DNA of 10,000 bases from Symbiodinium natans (lineage: Eukaryota; Sar; Dinophyceae; Suessiales; Symbiodiniaceae), in the NCBI GenBank assembly GCA_905221605.1, contig CAJNDS010000242.1, positions 82,501 through 92,500 of the forward strand, written 5' to 3'. Below the pieces are notes generated by a model, which saw nothing but the letters and a program-made list of their open reading frames with translations, was not told where the DNA came from and did not search any database. Each line of letters begins with the position of its first letter. The first letter of the stretch is position 1. Of this stretch, positions 1-6,434 are shown one piece after another. Both the position numbers and the translations under genes were made by a program.

Positions 1-1377
1 TCCCGCTCGTGCGCGCCCTTTTAATGGTCCTCGTGGTAATGCAATCGGCTGGGAGGTTGCCTTCGAGAGATTCTTCAAGCAGATGTTCACCCTCTCACCG
101 AAGCTCGACTGCGAAGAGTGCCGGCATCTGCTGGCTCTGTTGAACTGCCCTCGGCCTTATGGGGCAGTCTTTGCGAGGCTCATGTTCATCTTCCAGGCCA
201 AGATCATTGGCCACTACGCCGCTTGGCATGAGCACAGCCATAGGCCATCCATGAGTGGAATCGCATGTCATCAGAGTCATCATCACCATCAGGTCATCAA
301 TGAGATCCGCTATGGCGGTGCCACCTACGTGAGTACTGGACGAGGCCTTCCAACCGACCGCCGCCCCTTCATTGGTGAAGCACAACCTGGCAAGTCTCCC
401 AGATGCTATAGACTTTTTAGGAAGTCTAGTCTTGTTTACTCATCTAAAACCCAAGAGGATAGCAGTAATGCTTTTTCCATTATGGTTCTAACGGGGGGGT
501 AGAGGATGCAAGACAGGACGACTGAGAGCAGCCCATCTGATGCACCCAGTGCAGGACCCGCCGCAGTGAGCCAAGGTTCCAGCTGAAGAAAGTGGGTGGC
601 TTGTACCTCGACTACGCAGCCATCGCATACTATGCGGCTGGGCGGAAACCACGGCCTAGCTTGAGACAAGTCGAGTGAGATGGTTTTTTTATTTGCTTTC
701 GCTGAGGATGGGGTGACCCTGTTAGCCGGAGTCATACTCATCTTGGTCGCTGGCGGCGTTTCAGGCGGGGATTTTGAGGCTCTTCATGCCGAAGCATGAG
801 GAAGAAGGCACACGAGGTCACGGCCGTCATGATCCGAGTTTCCCCCGCCTCTTTTGGGGGGGGCCAAAAAAAGGTGCAGGCGAGTTTGCGGGAGACGTCT
901 GGTGGATCTTCATCTGCTTGGGACTCACCGTGGTCTCCTGGCTCTGGGCATCTTGGCCGGCCTCTACTTGGGGAGGGCCTCGATCGGCTCCCCCTTGCTC
1001 TCTTGTGAGGGATGCCTTTCAGTAGCAGGTTCGCTTAATTCTCTTATCCCAGATATGCAGGCGTTCGCCGCCTTTTTTCTTTGGGGGGGGGGGGGGGGGG
1101 GGTGACACACGACGTTTTTGGAAGGCACCCTTCATCTTCAATCCTTACCAGCTGCTCGGCTGTGAGTATGGAGAGGCACACTTTGTCAGAGCCAACAGTC
1201 ACACACTTTCTATGGAGGCACATCTCGTCAGACGGAAAACCCACAAACATGCCGTTCTGCGTCACCAGACATCACTCATCTGTCGCTATTGGTAGTGGAC
1301 CTTCGGATACTCTGAGACGGGGGTTTGGATAGTGCCGGCAGCTGCCTGTGAGGTTTGTGTGGAAGCATTTCAAGGAG
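1..1377 (+). CDS. 1,3-beta-glucan (callose) synthase, GT48/FKS type, 3' part, 8 exons (partial at both ends)
   Basis: GT48 enzymes are plasma-membrane proteins that polymerise UDP-glucose into 1,3-beta-glucan. The spliced frame gives family landmarks in the correct order: MFTLSP, FIFQAK..GHY, NEIRYGGATYVSTGRGLPT (the GGA-Y-ATGRG block), GGLYLDYAAIAYY followed by DG, two hydrophobic membrane segments (LLAGVILILVAGG and WWIFICLGLTVVSWLW) and APFIFNPYQF. I place exons at 1-102, 178-217, 293-393, 576-636, 707-764, 880-947, 1125-1150 and 1353-1377. All phases agree and every acceptor is AG followed by G. Six introns are GC-AG; 394-575 is GT-AG. The third junction is the least certain: exon ends at 374 or 389 joined to exon starts at 571 or 593 also keep the frame. 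The 5' part lies outside the window. After the FVWKHFKE residues (ending at 1377) the Trp-rich continuation expected in the family is not found; the unspliced frame stops at 1387-1389. Family assignment is strong; whether the gene is intact is unknown. Confidence 0.85.
103..177 (+). other. GC-AG intron of the glucan synthase gene (75 nt)
   Basis: The donor is GAA|GCTCGA and the acceptor GCGAG|GCTC. Removal joins TLSPK directly to LMFIFQAK, as expected for the family. The length is a multiple of three and there is no in-frame stop, so retention would insert 25 residues without breaking the frame. The intron status rests on family expectation, not on a stop codon. Confidence 0.65.
218..292 (+). 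other. GC-AG intron of the glucan synthase gene (75 nt)
   Basis: The donor is CACTAC|GCCGCT and the acceptor ACCATCAG|GTCATC. Splicing gives GHY-VINEIRYGG. If retained, it would add 25 His- and Ser-rich residues that are out of character for this conserved block. It is again 3n long and free of stops. Confidence 0.7.
394..575 (+). other. Intron of the glucan synthase gene (GT-AG, 182 nt; boundaries least certain)
   Basis: The donor is GGCAA|GTCTCC and the acceptor GCCAAG|GTTCC, giving RRPFIGEAQPGK joined to FQLKKVGGLYLDY. The stretch contains in-frame stops, so an intron is required. Other donor/acceptor pairs (375 or 390 with 593; 380 with 571) also preserve the frame. Confidence 0.6.
637..706 (+). 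other. GC-AG intron of the glucan synthase gene (70 nt)
   Basis: The donor is ATGCG|GCTGGG. A T-rich tract (673-699) precedes the acceptor GCTGAG|GATGGG. Splicing restores AYYADGVTLLAG. Stops in the unspliced frame (TGA near 676) make an intron necessary. Confidence 0.8.
765..879 (+). other. GC-AG intron of the glucan synthase gene (115 nt)
   Basis: The donor is GTTTCAG|GCGGGG and the acceptor GGTGCAG|GCGAGT, joined in phase 1. It links the segment ending VAGGVS to GEFAGDVWWIF. The unspliced frame meets a TGA near 797. The open frame starting at 774 that runs through it is only partly coding. Confidence 0.75.
948..1124 (+). other. GC-AG intron of the glucan synthase gene, containing a poly-G run (177 nt)
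   Basis: The donor is CTCTGG|GCATCT and the acceptor TTGGAAG|GCACCC, in phase 0. Splicing joins VVSWLW to APFIFNPYQ, a highly typical GT48 stretch. The intron carries a run of 20 G bases at 1083-1102. Confidence 0.8.
1083..1102 (+). repeat. Homopolymer G20 run
   Basis: Twenty consecutive G bases lie inside the 948-1124 intron, 22 bases before its acceptor. Exact length is prone to sequencing or assembly error. Confidence 0.9.
1151..1352 (+). other. GC-AG intron of the glucan synthase gene (202 nt)
   Basis: The donor is CTTACCA|GCTGCT and the acceptor CCTGTGAG|GTTTGTG, in phase 2. Splicing gives NPYQ-FVWKHFKE, matching the aromatic residue expected after the NP-x-x motif. It leaves the preceding exon (1125-1150) only 26 nt long. 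Confidence 0.75.
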
Positions 1378-1611
1378 GCCGCGGGTTAGGAGAGTAGGTC
1401 TTTGTGGGTGGGGGGGAGGCATCGACTGTTGGGCGTAGAGTAAGAAGGGAGCGGGGGGAGAGCGGGGGGAGTGGGAAGGCCGGAGAGGTGTAAGAAAGGC
1501 TACATCAGATCCATCAGGTCCGCCATTCTTTGCAGCCCCCTCTTGGCTCGACAGGATGCAGAGGAAGAGTCCTCTGTAGTGTGCCGGGTGCCGGCAGACG
1601 GTCCTTAAGCA
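1378..1611. other. Spacer between glucan synthase remnant and propeller gene
   Basis: This purine-rich stretch contains G-rich tracts (1407-1487). I find no continuation of the GT48 protein in any plus frame; a frame from 1554 after a possible AG acceptor encodes only about 17 acidic residues before a stop. TTGGCTCGA at 1543-1551 resembles the end of a spliced leader (see findings). A stop at 1606-1608 is in frame with the next gene's ATG. No promoter motif is recognisable. Confidence 0.5.
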
Positions 1612-3105
1612 ATGGGCGCAGTATGTGGCACGAAGGCACATCTTCACGGGCGTTCACCCACTCGAGTTTTCTCTGAAGAGCTGGCAGTGCTTACGCGGAA
1701 GATCTTGTGCCTAAAGACGCTCGAGGTCGAGCCAAGTGAGGCTCAAAACTGGCAAACCTTGCAGACTCTGGCTGTCCAGGACTTCGTCCAGAACCCAGTC
1801 TTGAGCCAACTGCGGCAGTGTGCGGACGAGCGATTGACAGGCGATCCAAGCATTCTTGAGTTTGCGGGTGAGTACCACCTCTTCGTGCCGTGCACCCGAG
1901 GAATTGTCCACCTTGCCTCCGGCGATGGGCTGTCAAACTGGACGATCACAGAGCTGGCGGTCGATGAGCCTGGGGCCGTGTGTCCCTTCGTCCGCATCGT
2001 CGAGGGAGTGGCCCACCTCTTCTATGAGCAGCGGGGGAGCTCCACCTTTCAATCCGCCGCCATCTTCCTGAAGACTGCTTCGGTCGCTTCGGATTCGGTC
2101 CCCGCCTCCGCGGCCTCCCCCTGGTGTTGGAGCGAGCCGAGCAAAGTGCTGGAGCCGGAGTTGGAATGGGAGAAGGTGGGGATGTCTCGCGTCGGCAACC
2201 CCTACGTCGTTTACGATGAGAAGGCGGCGCGCTGGCTCCTGTATTACTCGGCATCCGTGACTTTCCTCTCAGATGCCCGGCTCGATGAGCCCATGTTCAT
2301 CGGTGTCACGGAGGCTCCGGCGCTGGAAGGGCCTTATCATCGATTGCGGGGGACGCCCCTTTTCAGAACTGCTTCGGATATACATCCACAGATCCTAGGT
2401 GGGAATTTACTACAACTCTTTATCGCTTTGTAAGTTTTTGGGGTTCCTCTAATTTCATAGTAAGTGTGCTAAAAGTTAAACTTCCCAGGATCATCGGAGC
2501 GGGATCATTCAAGATGATCCAGGGTTTCGACACGCTCGGGGACTCGACACACAGAAAGATGCTGGCGTTGCAGAGCCGACTTACAAGGACCGTAACAGGT
2601 GGGGATGTGGCGATAAATTCATAAGGCAAGGGGTTTAGGGTTTAGGGTTTAGGGTTTAGGGTTTAGGGTTTAGGGTTTGGGGTTTGGGGTTTGGGGTTTA
2701 GAGTAGTATGGAAGCCAAGTAGGTAGGATCCCTCCTCTTTTAAAAGGATCCCAAAAGAAGGTACCCCCCTGTCATCGTATAGGCCCCCCAGGTATTACGG
2801 GCTCCAGCATTGCACTCCTGGCCAGCGCGGATGGCCTTTCCTGGAATGTGGTGGATGCCCACTTCCTTACACCCACGCAGAGGCCAGGATGGAACATGGC
2901 GTACATGCTCTCCTTTGACACGATCATGCCCTCTTCTGATGCCAACCACGTATTCCTGTATTACCATGCGAGTGAAGCTCCCGGCTCGAATGGATGTGTT
3001 GGGGTGTCTCGCATACAGAAATCGTTGTTGGAGCAGCTGGCCTGCAGCCAGGCGACTCGTGTCACAGCCTGCGGTCCAGCACTCGCACACCCTTCTAGTG
3101 ATTAA
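1612..3105 (+). CDS. Putative glycosidase with GH43/GH32-like five-bladed beta-propeller, 3 exons
   Basis: Exons at 1612-2390, 2489-2598 and 2792-3105 join in frame to 400 residues plus stop. Propeller-blade motifs recur: GDPSILEFAGEYHLF (from about residue 77), HLASGDGLSNW, GAVCPFVRIVEGVAHLFY, GNPYVVYDE (from residue 195) with WLLYYSAS, IGVTEAPALEGPY, then GAGSFKMIQGF, MLALQSRLTR, ITGSSIALLASADGLSW and a final W-N-MAYMLSFDT-FLYY blade. The alternation of short acidic starts, Tyr-rich strands and DGLSxW turns is typical of GH43/GH32/DUF377-type propellers, which cleave or phosphorolyse glycosidic bonds in beta-linked or fructose/arabinose-containing glycans. Substrate cannot be told. No signal peptide is evident at the ATG at 1612, which follows an in-frame stop at 1606; a further upstream exon is possible. 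The first intron is probably GA-AG, the second GT-AG. Confidence 0.75.
2391..2488 (+). other. Probable GA-AG intron of the propeller gene (98 nt)
   Basis: The donor is CATCCACA|GATCCT and the acceptor TTCCCAG|GATCATC, in phase 2. This yields DIHPQ-IIGAGSFKMIQG, the natural propeller continuation. A textbook GTAAGT donor at 2430 is also frame-compatible but would add 13 mostly hydrophobic residues. A GT donor at 2399 leads into a stop. Confidence 0.6.
2599..2791 (+). other. GT-AG intron of the propeller gene carrying telomere-like repeats (193 nt)
   Basis: The donor is GTAACAG|GTGGGG and the acceptor CCCCCCAG|GTATT, in phase 1. Splicing joins LTRTVTG to ITGSSIALL. More than a third of the intron is TTTAGGG/TTTGGGG array. 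Confidence 0.8.
2631..2703 (+). repeat. Interstitial telomere-like array (TTTAGGG)6(TTTGGGG)3
   Basis: Six exact TTTAGGG units (2634-2675) are followed by three TTTGGGG units (2676-2696) and a decayed TTTAGAG unit. TTTAGGG is the Arabidopsis-type telomere repeat, also found in dinoflagellates. The G-strand is on the + strand. It lies wholly inside an intron. Confidence 0.95.
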
Positions 3106-4004
3106 TTTCAACCAAGTAGAGCTTCGTTAATTCTTTGGCATGCTCTTGGCGTGCTTTGGCCACTTGGCTTCTCTCTCGCTGCACCGCTTAAACGGGCGAG
3201 TGGACAAGGGGCAGCCACATCGGAGATGGATTTAGGCTTCTTGACAGGCAAAGCCTGCAAGGTCTTGTCGCAGGCAGCTCAGGCTTTCCTCGTGGGTCCC
3301 GTCAACCTTGCTAACGCTTTGCCATAGCAAGAGCTCCTCATGTGACTCAAACTTGCTAACCTGCCATTGTGCTGGGCGCTTTGCTGCGACATTTTCCACG
3401 ATCCTCCAAGAGGCCATCATCGACCATAGCAGCGAAGGAGGGTTTAAAGTTTAAGGCCCCAGAGCTTGCCCCTACAGAGTCGACCGTAAGTAGCGAAGGG
3501 TTGCCTGAGACCATCGCCAGGATTTTCGTGGTCTGGTGGCTTTCTTTCTGGAGGACGGGGCGGGGGCATCCCGGGAATGGCTTGGCCGCATTGGGGAGGG
3601 GCATCCGAAGAAAGTTTACTAAGCGTCCAGCCACGAAGTATCTCAGGAAACGCCGTAGCTGTCAGCATTTCGAATCCTTTGAGCTGTCACACAAGCTGTA
3701 TTCTACAGCATCTGGAGCCTATGAGTTGTCAGCGATGCTGTAATCACAGGATTGGGAGCCGATGAGCCATCAGATAGCCGCATGTTGCAGTACGTGGAAC
3801 TTGTGAAGAGTCAGGCTTTACAGAGAGGCAAAAGAAAACAGCGAAAGTAGCGACATTGCCCGTGTGCAGGGAAGCGGCCGGCATTGGGTGGAGTGGTACG
3901 ACCGTACCCAGCTCAAGCCACGAAGCGGTGGACTTCACCGATCCATGGTGGACATCACGCCCTTCGACAGCACCAGGAGTCATTAGATTAGATCCTGTGC
4001 AGAT
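3106..4004. other. Region without a recognised gene
   Basis: Several short frames look weakly protein-like but match no family I know. A plus frame at 3226-3327 encodes 33 residues (starting MDLGFLTGKACKVL), and a plus frame at 3369-3743 encodes 124 residues with a Trp-rich patch (FVVWWLSFW). An 8-bp inverted repeat (AAAGCCTG and CAGGCTTT) lies near 3249-3288. A GTAAGT donor-like site lies at about 3486. These may be exons of a dispersed gene, but I cannot join them. Confidence 0.3.
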
Positions 4005-4316
4005 ATGCGCAATGCTCAAGTAGCTGGGCAAAGAAGTGGAGAGGCTGCAGGACCAATAAGGAGCCGCGTTCTTCGCCCTAACAACGACCTTGAGTCTGAG
4101 TTCAGGTTTGTGGTGGCCGTCTTCTTCTTGGCTGCATGGTATGCGATGATCAACATGAAGATCGACGCTCTCATGTTGGCCTACTCAGGCCAGCACCCGG
4201 GTCCAATCATACGCCGCAGCCCTGACAGCATGCTGTCAGGTGCCGTCTCCGGCAACGTGCTTCACATTGTGACTAGGCCGACTAGGCATATCATGTTGCG
4301 AAAGACTGGCGGCTGA
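4005..4316 (+). CDS. Unrecognised ORF, possible exon with one membrane segment
   Basis: The 103-codon frame contains one strongly hydrophobic stretch (FVVAVFFLAAWYAM, about residues 44-57) followed by YSGQHPGP. The core (about 4080-4200) has protein-like composition, while the N-terminal part and the tail after about 4250 do not. AG followed by G at 4105 could be an acceptor. I recognise no family. The frame may be one exon of a membrane protein or chance. Confidence 0.25.
   Translation: MRNAQVAGQRSGEAAGPIRSRVLRPNNDLESEFRFVVAVFFLAAWYAMINMKIDALMLAYSGQHPGPIIRRSPDSMLSGAVSGNVLHIVTRPTRHIMLRKTGG
4221..4240. repeat. Perfect 20-bp palindrome
   Basis: CCTGACAGCATGCTGTCAGG equals its own reverse complement. 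It has no loop and lies within the 4005-4316 frame. Confidence 0.95.
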
Positions 4317-4660
4317 CTTTTTTTGAGGTTTTTCCGGCACTGAGCTCGTTGGTCTGCTGTAATTGAAGTACTTGCCAGGTTCACCGTGCAAAAGCCCCAT
4401 TAATGTCATACTAAAGGCGTCAACAAAGGCATTGGGCTTTCCGCAAATCATCATAATGTGCAACCCTAAACCCTAAACTAAAACCACCTTGGAATCATTC
4501 TCAAACCAGGCCGTGAGGCTAGGCGCTATTGGGTTATTGGGTGCCGATGCTAAGCTGAGCACAGCATTTGCATGTGCGTCACAAGGCAGTGCTCCTGCCG
4601 CCGATCGGAGCTTCATCCGTGTACCTTGGCCCCTCATGCCCACCATGCCGGCCGCAATGA
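4317..4660. other. Region without a recognised gene
   Basis: Both strands lack a recognisable coding segment. The only notable content is a two-copy CCCTAAA block at 4464-4477. Confidence 0.4.
4464..4477 (-). repeat. Two-copy CCCTAAA telomere-like block
   Basis: There are two exact CCCTAAA units followed by a degenerate CTAAAA. The orientation matches the large array at 4661-4785. Confidence 0.8.
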
Positions 4661-4785
4661 AACCCTAAACCCTAAACCCTAAACCCTAAACCCTAAACCC
4701 TCAACCCTCAACCCTAAACCCTAAACCCTAAACCCTAAACCCTAAACCCTAAACCCTAAACCCTAAACCCTAAACCCTAAACCCT
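4661..4785 (-). repeat. Interstitial telomere-like array (CCCTAAA)15 with two CCCTCAA units
   Basis: Seventeen 7-nt units run from 4663 to 4781. Units six and seven are CCCTCAA; the rest are CCCTAAA, with a partial unit at the end. The C-strand is on the + strand, opposite to the array at 2631-2703. Confidence 0.97.
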
Positions 4786-4919
4786 GATCTGAGAGGTACT
4801 GTATCCTGGCCGTGCTCTTTGAGACACTGGTCGGCTGCTCGTCCATCCTCCGTCGGCGACTTCTCCGACCAAAGCGCTCGCTTCCCGGCCGCACCATACT
4901 GCCATGGGCTCCCCCGCTA

Positions 4920-4960
4920 CCCCCCCCTGTACTACCCCCCCCCCCCCCCAGGCCCCCCCC
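4920..4960. repeat. Cluster of C homopolymer tracts (C8, C15, C8)
   Basis: C runs lie at about 4920-4927, 4935-4949 and 4953-4960, immediately downstream (in minus-strand terms) of the exon-like frame at 4990-5472. Otherwise 4786-4989 shows no coding signal. Confidence 0.85.
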
Positions 4961-4989
4961 ATAATTAGGGCTATGTCGGATAATTAAGC

Positions 4990-5472
4990 CTAATTAAGGT
5001 TATCCAAGGGGGGAAGGGGAGCACCATGGAACACCCCCTGCAAGCGGGCCTTTTCCGCTCTTGCAGGATTTTCTTCGTAATTCCAGGCCATGTTTTTTGC
5101 GTCAGGAAAGCGAAGAGCTTCAAATTTGGCTCTGGCAAGTCTTCTGGCACCGTCGAGGACGTGGCGCAACTCAAGTTCTTGCAAGGCTTCACAAAACTCT
5201 CCGATGTTCTGCGCAGAGAGTGCAGGACGGAAAGCGTGGTACTGCCGTGGCCCCGTTGGCAGCTTCTGCCCTGCCATCAAGAAAATAAGGTGTGCCGAGA
5301 ATGTGCCGTCTGAGCTGACAGGCTCGCCGCGATGTAGAATCGGGCGCACGCGAGTCGACCGGCGTGACGGAAGAGGAGGAGGAGGCGGGGACAGGAGTTC
5401 TTGCCACAACGCAGCGTATGCATGAAGCTCTTGCGCAGCTGTTCCATGGGCATCTCCCGAAATCAGCAGCAC
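4990..5472 (-). CDS. Unrecognised minus-strand exon-like ORF (about 160 codons)
   Basis: The frame is open for 160 codons, begins right after an in-frame TAA and has no ATG at its start (first codon GTG; the first Met is internal, in LIFLMAGQ). It is therefore more likely an internal or terminal exon than a whole gene. The second half has a natural amphipathic composition: QYHAFRPALSAQNIGEFCEA, LQELELRHVLDGARRLARAK and FPDAKNMAWNYEENPARAE. A Pro-rich linker (SPPPPPLP) sits near residue 30. It ends in LDNLN and TAG at 4990-4992. A further minus-strand frame near 5515-5590 (containing AGLGRFVRRLLFLSTLQ) could be an upstream exon. I recognise no family. Confidence 0.4.
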   Translation of the reverse strand: MLLISGDAHGTAAQELHAYAALWQELLSPPPPPLPSRRSTRVRPILHRGEPVSSDGTFSAHLIFLMAGQKLPTGPRQYHAFRPALSAQNIGEFCEALQELELRHVLDGARRLARAKFEALRFPDAKNMAWNYEENPARAEKARLQGVFHGAPLPPLDNLN

Positions 5473-6206
5473 TTAAACGCCCGAACTTTATGACAATCCT
5501 TCTTCACAGAACTGGACAAATTTGAAGTGTGGACAGGAAGAGGAGGCGCCGCACGAAACGGCCCAGGCCTGCCTGGTGCTTCTCGAGCACGTTTAGGGTT
5601 TATATCATATACATATTAAAGAAATAAATACCTAAGTAAATGGATACACACACATACATACATATATATATGTACAGCAGGCCATCAAGTCAAGCTGCCT
5701 GGAAAGCTTTCATGAAGCGCTTGTTTCTGGATCGTTGCAAGGGGTAGGAGGCCTGTGTCGGCTCTTGTAGGACAATGCAGCTAGTCCGTCACAACAGGAG
5801 CAAGTGCTGTGTGGAAAATATACAAGGAAGAGAGATCAAGGGTTTGCGGCTCCATGTCCGAAAAGTCCAGCTATACCCGTCGGATTCAAGAAGTGTTCGG
5901 CACAAGCGGTCTTGCAACACTGCAGCAGTTGCCTTGGGGCTCCAAGCCTTTGACATGACTCCTGGCTAGGATCGTGACGTGGCCCCGGCACCTTCGGGTA
6001 CAGCTCCCCCAACTGGGACGCTGCCTGGGGTCGAGGCGGGCGTGGCACGCGCCATACGACGGTCACACTCTATGGACCTCTCCTTCCCTTGCCCAGGCAC
6101 CTCGGCAATGCTGCAGCTTGTCATGCATTCAAGAGTCAGGAGATGTCAAGAACAGGGCGATCGTTTCTTCTTGCTTCCGAAGAACCGTGATTATTGATTA
6201 TTTTGG
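5473..6206. other. Region without a recognised gene
   Basis: It contains the AT-rich microsatellite at 5600-5675 and a lone TTTAGGG at 5592-5598. A short plus frame at 5775-5969 is unrecognised. A Pro/Ala-rich plus frame begins near 5970 (APAPSGTAPPTG) in the same frame as the ORF ending at 6416 but is separated from it by stops. Confidence 0.35.
5600..5675. repeat. AT-rich simple-sequence stretch
   Basis: Low-complexity sequence with (CA), (CATA) and (TA) runs, including TACATACATACATATATATA ending near 5670. Confidence 0.8.
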
Positions 6207-6416
6207 GTGCTGCGTGCCCCAACTCCCCCAGCCTCCCCCGACCCGCCCCAGGCCACGGCTGAGGAACAAAAAGAACTCGTGCGTAGGCCGAACGTATCTC
6301 AAGTCGAGCGGCGGGAAATGCAGAACCGCTTCCGGGACGGGACGCCCACCTCACAGGCCAACACGCCAGAATTGGAGCACGTAATCTATATGAACAATCC
6401 TCCAAGGAAAAATTAA
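6207..6416 (+). CDS. Unrecognised ORF, possible terminal exon
   Basis: The frame encodes up to 69 residues: a Pro-rich start (APTPPASPDPP) then a charged, Gln/Asn-rich tail (AEEQKELVRRPNVSQVERRE ... NTPELEHVIYMNNPPRKN) and a TAA at 6414-6416. The sequence then turns sharply AT-rich, as after a 3' end. The first codon is probably not a true start; an AG acceptor at about 6219 or 6251 is possible. I know no family for it. Confidence 0.3.
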   Translation: MLRAPTPPASPDPPQATAEEQKELVRRPNVSQVERREMQNRFRDGTPTSQANTPELEHVIYMNNPPRKN

Positions 6417-6434
6417 AGAGGACAATTGGAAAGT

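Noticed and set aside
83-502. Single continuous 139-codon ORF
   Set aside because: It reads through two 75-nt segments best explained as introns and then into non-coding sequence; the conserved GT48 residues are only in parts of it.
774-1105. Three overlapping plus-strand ORFs
   Set aside because: Only 880-947 in one frame carries recognisable GT48 membrane sequence; the rest is intron and the G20 run.
1691-2254. Several minus-strand ORFs of 66-102 codons
   Set aside because: They are antisense shadows of the first exon of the propeller gene, whose plus frame has clear family motifs.
2430-2435. GTAAGT as the preferred donor of the first propeller-gene intron
   Set aside because: It is frame-compatible but would add a hydrophobic insert in a conserved blade; the GA donor at 2391 gives the expected protein. 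Kept as an alternative in the findings.
1378-3105. Fusion of the glucan synthase and propeller genes into one protein
   Set aside because: An in-frame stop at 1606 precedes the ATG at 1612, and no acceptor joins the two frames convincingly.
2740-3130. ORFs at 2740-3111 (minus) and 2810-3130 (plus, other frame)
   Set aside because: They are shadows of exon 3 of the propeller gene.
3159-3170. Spliced-leader-like GCCACTTGGCTT
   Set aside because: It requires a gap and lacks the GTAG start and CAAG end; no supported gene follows it.
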